DNA of 64,000 nucleotides from Pseudocercospora fijiensis CIRAD86 (taxonomy: Eukaryota; Ascomycota; Dothideomycetes; Mycosphaerellales; Mycosphaerellaceae): positions 3,489,268 to 3,553,267 of the forward strand of contig NW_006921537.1 of the NCBI RefSeq assembly GCF_000340215.1, given 5' to 3'. Positions within the stretch are counted from its first letter, which is position 1. Every line of letters begins with the position of its first letter. The notes beneath the pieces were generated by a model. It ran no database searches and was not told the DNA's origin. It saw only the letters and a program-made list of their open reading frames with translations. Positions 57,257 to 64,000 of this stretch are shown here, piece after piece. The position numbers were made by a program, and so were the translations under genes.

Positions 57257-57479
57257 TCGATACTATATATACTTCTATAGCGAAGAAAGGCGAAGTCGGA
57301 TAGGAGCGGCTTTCTAATACGTAACTAAAGCTAAGCGAGCGGGGACGCTTATAGCCGCTATATAAATAGAGACCTCTAGCTAATTAGGTAGTCCTAAAGG
57401 TTATATCCTCGCTAGTTATTTAAAGCTAGCCCTAGTTAGCGAGATGCCGAACTATATTCGCTTAAACATATTAGCTAAC

Positions 57480-58866
57480 CGTATAAGAAGGGTATATTAG
57501 CAGGTAGATAGGGTAGTGGCGGGTACGAGTAGTATTCGATAAGGAGCTAGAAGGAGAGGGAGGGAGGCAGGAGAGTTGGCCTAACGCTAAGCGCCAAGCC
57601 CTGCCTAAGGCATTAAGACCCTAGCTTCACTCAGCCTAGTTACATGCCAATTACGTATAACCTCTTTGGCCCTAATATACGCTTCCCTTCTAAAGGCCGC
57701 GCCCTCGTAGCCGGTCTTTGTCCTAGTCTTAACCTCTATTACTACTAACTTAGCAGGTCTAATAAGCTACTTAGCCCGCGCTAAATTGAACACTTAACTA
57801 CCTAATTATATAACTATATTAAACCTTACCTCTAACAACATAATGTACAACTCTAACTGCGCTATCTCTATATATAATAAACTATAAAGTAATATGTATC
57901 TATAAGAATTAAAGGCCTTCGACTAATTACGATACGAGCGCGTCTTCCCTACTATAATAGGTAGACGTACGAGGTATTGTAGCACTGCCTCCGTTCTAAG
58001 TAATGTCGTATCGAGTTCTTTGCGTCTACTCTTAAAAGACCTAGTAATGTCCGCTTCCGAGGGTTTGTCCGTTCCGAGGGTTATTATTCTTATTATTCGT
58101 AGTTTCGCTAGCCCTAATTAGCTAGGTTTGGCAGCCTTCGATTGTTAATCTTATCTTATCTTTTCCGAAAAAACACAGCTCGTCTAGTTTCTATAGGTAA
58201 AGGCTATTATAAGTGTAGTAGTAGAGGTTCGCCTCGCTTAAAGGGTTAGATAGATCGAGGAGTAACCTATTATCCGCAAGATCGACCCTAGCTAGCTTAG
58301 CTCTATAGTTTTGCCCTTAGTTAGTTAGTCTATTAGTCTACTTAACCTTTTAAGCGGCTTAAAGTTTTAACTCGGCCTTAAAGTTTTGATTAAACCTTTA
58401 ATAGGCTTAAAGCTTTAATCAAAGTTTGATTAAAGGTGCCTTAGGCTCGTAGTATAGGTAAGGTTATGTCTATAGGCGCAGCGACAATAGTAAGTAATGT
58501 TAACAATAGCGGCGCTAGTCGTCTTAGCGCTAACTTTACCTCGCTTCTAATCTCCTCCTTCTACTAATAATACACTCCGCAATACCGTTACTAACATAGC
58601 CGCGCCGGCCGTACCGTTATAAGCGCGACGCCGCCCTCGCCGATCGCCTAGGCCTCGAGGCCTCGATAGAATAAAGGAACAAGAGGGGGACCTGCAGGGC
58701 GCGTTAGTAAAGAGGTAGAGTCCTTAAAAGAGTATGCGATTGATTAATTAACGCGTCGTAGCGCGCCTAGCGTAGTCTTATTGTCCCTTGTTGCTAACAA
58801 TTGCTTATCTCTAATTAGTTAGCTAATAGTACCCCGGGGATAGCATTAATCCTAGGCGACATTATA
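57480..58866 (-). repeat. 3' LTR of gypsy copy 2
   Basis: Begins (minus strand) TGTCGCCTAGG after the pol region and contains ATCCCCGGGGTACTATTA, shared with copy 1 at about 49905. It ends near the CCCTTCTTATA shared with 44382. It is the most complete LTR in the window. No coding frame is seen within it. Confidence 0.6.
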
Positions 58867-58869
58867 GGC

Positions 58870-61800
58870 CCTTAGCCTTCTTCTTGTTCTTCGCGCTAGT
58901 CTAATACTTATCTAACAACTCGGTTATATCCTCGAAGGAATCTTTAGCTTCCTATAAGTCCTATTCTAGTAAATAGCCTTGCTATCTTAGAAGGTACTCC
59001 TTCTTGCCTCGCCTAGTCCGATAATCTAGGATACGTTCTATAGACTACAGCTCTTCACTATCCGCTAGTATGTCTTCGTATTTAGTAGGGGCTTTATCCC
59101 CCTCGCGTAGGTAATATAGCTTAAGGAGGGATATATAGAAGGTATTATAGATAGTGTAATAAGGAGGAAGCTACAACTAATAGGCCTATGCGGAGGAGCC
59201 CTTAACTTCTCGAATGCGGAATAGACTAATATACCTTAGTACTAGTTTAGGGCGTGTTTTGCTATTAGGTAATAGGTGTTTGCGGATGCGGAGGTTCTTC
59301 GTACTAAGCATAACTATATCGCCTTGTTTGAAGGTTATTAGCGTATAGTGTTTGTTATAGTAGGCCTTCTAATAGGCCTAGGCCTTTGCTAGTTTGTTAG
59401 CTATTATAGCGTAAATTTCTCGTATCTTTTGAACTCTCTTAATAGCCGCTAGCGTCTTAGGTGTTAGTACTTAACGCGCTTCCCTTTCCTTGCGCTCGGC
59501 CTCGAGCGAGGTAAATAGGTCTTATAGTAAGGCGGCGTTCTAGCCTATTATAGCTATATATAGTAAAACCTTAGTAGATGAGTATATACTGTTGTTGTAT
59601 ACGAATTCTATAGGCTATAGGAGATTGACCTAGTTATTAGGGTTCTTATTAATGTAGCTGCGCAGGTACTGCTATAGCGTAGCATTCTGCCTTTCGGTTT
59701 AACTATCTGTTTGTAGATGGAATGCTATAGATAGGCGATGCTTAAGTCTTAGCTATAGGCAAATCTTACTCTAATAATAAGATATAAATGTCGAGCCTCG
59801 GTTAGAGACTATCCCTTTAGGGGTCCCCTAATAGGTATAGAAGATGTCAGTCTACAGCGCCTCTACTATATTAATAGTAGTCCAATCCTTGCGCGCCGGG
59901 ATATATCGAGCGCCCTTAGTAAATCGGTCTATAACGACTAGGATAGCGTTAAAGATGTCTTTGCTTCCTCTTCGCTTAGTAGGGGGAAGACCTATAATAA
60001 AATCTATTATAAGCTCTACAAATAGCTTATAAGGGATTGGCAATAAGGACAACTCGCCAAAAGGCTAATACTTTAGTGCCTTAACTCGTTAATATACGGC
60101 ACACGTGTTTACGTAGTCCTTTATGTCCCGCTTACTATTTAGCTAGTAGTATATACGCGATAGTAGCTCGTGCGACCTCTCTATACTATAGTAACCGGCA
60201 AGCTCACTATTATAGTGTCGCTTAAGAAGTTCTTGTCGGATCGAATGTTTAGCGGGGATATAGTATCTGCCCTTAAACTTTAAATAACCTTTGTTATCGA
60301 TCGACTAATTATTACTCTTGCTAGATCGAGTCTTTCGCCTACTTATAAGCTTGTCTATACGTTTAGTAGTAAAGGCGTCCCTCTGCTAAGCCTGTAACAG
60401 CTTATCTATAAACGATTAACTATCCCTATTTGCAAGGTTATTTAATAGCACCCTCGCTGTTAAACGAGGTACGTATTGTATATATCTAATAGCACTAGTA
60501 GCCGGATTAACTACATTAGTGCTTTAATCGCTGTTACTGTATATAGCGATATCGACTAGGGAGTTATTATAACTTCTCCTACCTATATCCTTAGCTCTTG
60601 CCTTAACACGTACTATTAATATAGCAAGAGTATTAACATACTTTAAGCCGTCGCGGAGTCCGGTAAGCCGCTTATCCTACGCGTGCTTATTAACAATACG
60701 GGCTATAGTAATCTTATGCTACAGGGTTAGAAACAATAAATTGATAGATTGCTAGGTCCCGCTATCGTAATTAGGTCGCCTCGATAGGCTATTAGTAGGG
60801 TTGCTTACGCCTAGCCGATATAATATATTAAAATCAAACCTAGCGAGGTAGACGGCCTATCTAGCCTATCGACCTATAACCCTAGTAACCTTCGTAATTC
60901 TACGGAGGTTGTTATAGTCCGTATAGACCTGAATAGTGTGCTATGCACTATCGAGATAGTGCCTCTAATGCTTAAAGGCCTCGATAATAGCTAGGAGCTC
61001 TTGCTCGTATGTCTCGTAGCGACGTTCTATATCGATTATCTTCCGTAAAAAGAAGGCAATCGGGTACTAATAGGTATTATTAGCCTGCTATAACATAATA
61101 GCTAATATAGCGAACTATAAAGCGTTAGTTTCAATTCGGATCTGCTTGCTTAGCACGAAATAGTATAATAAGGGGACATTAGTAAAGCGTTGCTTTAGGC
61201 CGTTAAAAGCGGCTTATGCTCTATTAGTCTATTTAAACTCTCTAGTTAGGTTAGCCTTGGTTTTAGTAAGCTCAGTTAGTAGCATTACGTACCGCGAGTA
61301 ACCTTCGATAAATCGACGGTAGAAGTTAGCAAAACCTAGGAATAATTGAAGCTCTTTAATACTAGTAGGCGTCGGCTACTTAGTAATAGTCTTAATCCGA
61401 TTAGGATTAGCCTTAATACCCTCGGTTGATACGAGGAAGCTAAGGAAGGATACCTCTTTAGTAGCAAAGGTGCATTTAGAAGGCTTGCAATACAAGCTAT
61501 AGGCCCGTAGGCGGTCGAGGACCTTTCGTACTATAGCCTAGTGTTCTACAATGTTAGGTAAGTGCGTATAAACTAGGATGTTATCTAGGTAAACTATATA
61601 GAGGTAATCTAATAGGCCTAATAGGGCCCGATTAATATAGGACTAGAATGTTATAGGGGCGTTTGCTAGCCTAAATAGCATAACTAGATACTCGAAATAG
61701 CTATAGCGGGTACGGAAGGCTATTTTCTATTTATTACCCTTACGGATGCGGATGCGATAGTATACATCCTTAATATCTAATGTAGTGTAGTAGTAAGCAC

Positions 61801-62750
61801 TAGAAAGGCGATCGAGGGTCTTATTAATAAGAGGAAGTAGACAGCGATCTTTAATAGTAACAGCATTAAGCCTACGATAATCGACATAGAGGCGCAGGCT
61901 ACTATCCTTCTTTAGTACGAACAGGATAGGGGCACTAGTAGGGCTGTTACTATACCGTATCCGGCTATTAGCTAGGTTTTCCTCTAGGTACTTACGCAAT
62001 ATAGCAAGCTCTCGTTTACTAAGGTTATAGAGGGGTCTAAAAGGGACCTCTTTGCCCTCTATAATATTAATCTTATAATCCGTCTCTTTAAATATAGGCA
62101 ATGTCGATGCTAAGTGGTGTTTGAATATATTAATATAGGTCTCTCGAATAGGTTCTAGTATACGCTTAAGCTATTTAGGATCTATGCCATTAGGGGGCAC
62201 TAGTTTATCGTTATTACTACCGAGTAGGTCGGCAGTTAGATTAGCTAAGGCGGGAGTTAGGTTACTAATAAACAGGACCCTAATATTATTAGGATACTCG
62301 CTAATGTCGATGTATTTAATATCCTCTTTCCTAGCGATCCTAAATCGCTATTATTGACTGCCTAAGTCTATAACTATAGTATAGTACTTAAGAACAGGGT
62401 TGCTAATAACAATGTCGGATAGGAGGCTGTCTATATCTACCGCGTAGGTAGTAAAGTTTAGTAGGCGTTCATTTCCGAGGTCGTCCTTTAGAACTATAGG
62501 AATATAGTAGGCTCTATAGGTTAAGTGCCGAGCGTTATTAAACTAAGTAAGGGTTGGCAGGTTAGTCCTCGGCAGTTGTCGAAGGTCTAATTGCTTAGCT
62601 AGGCGATAGCTAATAAGGGCGCTAACTGAATTTCCGGGGTCTAGTATAACCTTTGCCTTATAGTTAGTATCGGGCCTAGATATAAGACAGGTACGTATAA
62701 TAGCTAGCACAATGTCGATAGTCTTACGCCGTACGAGGCCAATAGTTAGT
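58870..62750 (-). pseudogene. Gypsy copy 2 pol
   Basis: Minus-strand relic colinear with copy 1 pol. The segment 62101-61727 (124 codons) of the reverse transcriptase is open and differs from the matching copy 1 segment at 9 residues. The integrase start 60052-59852 is open and shows IIDFIIGLPP and VIDRFTKGARYIPARKDW. The protease region lies at about 62300-62700 and the chromodomain at about 59070-58940. Other parts carry TAG/TAA stops. Confidence 0.8.
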
Positions 62751-64000
62751 GCGGCGCTTACTCTTTTTTCGAAGGTTGACCTATAGGGGTAGCGTTAGCT
62801 GCTAAGAGGTGCTTTCGGTACTTAGCGGTAGTACGGTCGATTCGGGCCTAGTCCTTAGGTTTGTCGCATTGGCCTAGTAGATAGCTAGTGCTATTATAAT
62901 TAAAGCACTTCAACCCGGTTAGTAGACTGCCGTAGCTATTGTTATTGTTAGTAGAGCGGTTAGCATTGTAGGGATACGAGCCCCTTCTACGGCCCCTATC
63001 GCGGCCTCCTCTATATAGCCGTCGGCTACGGCCTCTTCTACGGTCGTTACTGTTCCTATTGTTAGTATTGTTGTTATAGTAGGAACCTTGGTTTCCTCCG
63101 CGGCTACTACGATTGCCGCGGTTAGTACTAGCTAGTCGGATCCTCGATTCTAGTCGTTGTTAGAGCTAAATAGCCCGTTCGGCTGTTTCTACTTCGACTA
63201 TGAATTGAATGCGCGTTAGATTGGCCTGTTCGAATACACGACGGCGGTCCAATTTAAGGATAAGCTCCTACCTAAGTTTTAGGCGTATCTTAGAGATCTA
63301 TATAGAATTAGTCTTAGCCGGGAGATCGTCCTCGAGGGTCTTTAAATAGGCCTTAAATAAGCGAGCCGATTGATTAGTCTTTTGTTTAGCTCGAAGGTAT
63401 TAGTCCTAAGCGTATTATTGCCTTAGTATAGGGTTTCTAAGGGTGTCTAGTATAATAGTCTTATAGGTCTGCTACTAAATAGCGGTCTAATTAGTAAGGG
63501 AGTCGAAATAGTTATCCTAGGTGCGCTTTGGGTCTCTATTAATGTATTGCATAGCATAGACGACTAACGAGTAGTCGTCTAGAAGGGCCCTTAGCGCGTT
63601 TCGCTAGTTAAGCTCGCAGTTACGGATGTAGTCGTTGTATTGTTTCCGACTAGAGCTATTAAATACGGTACAGTCCTTGAGTTTAGTATCCTTCTTTTAG
63701 ACTAAAACAGATAGAGAGGAAGGCCCTACTATTAGTTCAATATTGGTCGCTAGGGCTTCTTATAGGCGACGAATTTCGAGGAGATTATCCTTTAGCTATT
63801 GTTCCTAGCGCAAGGTAGTAAGCCTGTTTTAAGTGGCTTCTTAAAGTCTCGCTACTAGCTAGGGGCTAAAGGCTAGCTAGCTATATCGTCGATTAATAAT
63901 GTTGTTAAGTATATCGTTAATAGGCAATTCTAGGTCGTCGCCTAGAACTATAGGTTCTTCGGTAGGCCTAGTAGTAGGCTCTTTAGTAGGCACTTTAGTA
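62750..64000 (-). pseudogene. Gypsy copy 2 gag (partial at window edge)
   Basis: The zinc-knuckle relic near 62930-62880 reads CFNYNSTSYLLGQC, a CX2CX4HX4C knuckle in which the second Cys and the His have become Tyr. An Arg/Gly/Asn-rich stretch (about 63130-62960) and the capsid region follow towards the edge. The Pro-Thr-Lys repeat is cut at 64000. Confidence 0.65.

Larger units (their letters stand above)
38940..57470 (-). mobile_element. RIP-degraded Helitron block split by a gypsy element
   Basis: A minus-strand Helitron is recognisable from its two diagnostic domains in the correct order. Rep (about 52400-50270) is followed at lower coordinates by Pif1-type helicase (about 44150-42600). 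Between them lies a plus-strand Ty3/gypsy element. About 200 codons normally connecting Rep to helicase were not found, so sequence is missing at the junction. Outer limits are not defined: I could not identify a convincing 5' TC or 3' hairpin-CTRR terminus. The coordinates given are the composition boundary on the left and the neighbouring LTR on the right. Frames are interrupted almost only by TAG/TAA. Confidence 0.7.
57480..64000 (-). mobile_element. Chromodomain Ty3/gypsy retrotransposon, copy 2 (runs off window)
   Basis: Same family as copy 1, in inverted orientation. The 3' LTR spans about 58866-57480 (about 1.39 kb), bounded by the pol end and by the segment shared with 44172-44382. 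Upstream on the minus strand are chromodomain (about 59070-58940), integrase (about 60050-59500), RNase H, reverse transcriptase and gag. The gag Pro-Thr-Lys repeat reaches the window edge, so the gag start and 5' LTR lie outside. Confidence 0.8.

Noticed and set aside
1..64000. CRISPR array, prokaryotic operon or plasmid features
   Set aside because: Intron-containing eukaryotic genes throughout; the tandem repeats found are microsatellites or minisatellites without spacer structure.

Overview
This window is nuclear DNA of a filamentous ascomycete. Coding genes carry short introns of about 50-120 nt with GT..AG borders. Their products (Rqc2, Skn7, eIF2B-epsilon, an Ariadne-type RBR ligase, a Zn2Cys6 regulator) are fungal in architecture. 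The flanking repeats show repeat-induced point mutation (RIP): TpA is strongly enriched, and transposon reading frames are interrupted almost only by TAG/TAA where Trp or Gln codons would be expected. A repeat-rich Dothideomycete (Mycosphaerellales-like) is my best guess, but that is inference.

Layout. 1-600: RIP-degraded repeat. 708-1705 (-): intact short-chain dehydrogenase with two introns, enclosed by repeats. 2339-6384: a complete but dead DNA transposon with 21-bp terminal inverted repeats, a perfect 10-bp target-site duplication and a Mutator-like (MULE) transposase relic. 6550-38309: a gene island with RQC2 (-), an F-box-like polyQ gene (-), a Zn2Cys6 regulator (+), SKN7 (+), GCD6/eIF2B-epsilon (+), an RBR E3 ligase (+), a small F-box-like gene (-) and a single-pass membrane protein (+). 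Several intergenic spaces of 2-4 kb have no gene I can support. A RIP-degraded insertion lies at about 31885-32985, and a 133-bp MITE lies at 35456-35588 with a partial relative at 2077-2165.

38940-64000 is one continuous block of dead transposons. It holds a Helitron on the minus strand, with Rep at about 50270-52400 and Pif1-type helicase at about 42600-44150. The two parts are separated by a chromodomain Ty3/gypsy element on the plus strand (about 44172-50170). A second copy of the same gypsy family lies inverted at about 57480-64000+ and runs off the window. Two further degraded reading frames in this block (about 40430-41340 minus, 55700-56900 plus) are not explained by standard Helitron or gypsy proteins.

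The island genes do not form a pathway cluster. Several act in translation or protein quality control (Rqc2 on stalled 60S subunits, eIF2B in initiation, an RBR ubiquitin ligase) and one in the stress/two-component response (Skn7), but I read this as coincidence. I saw no tRNA, rRNA, CRISPR array or secondary-metabolite cluster.
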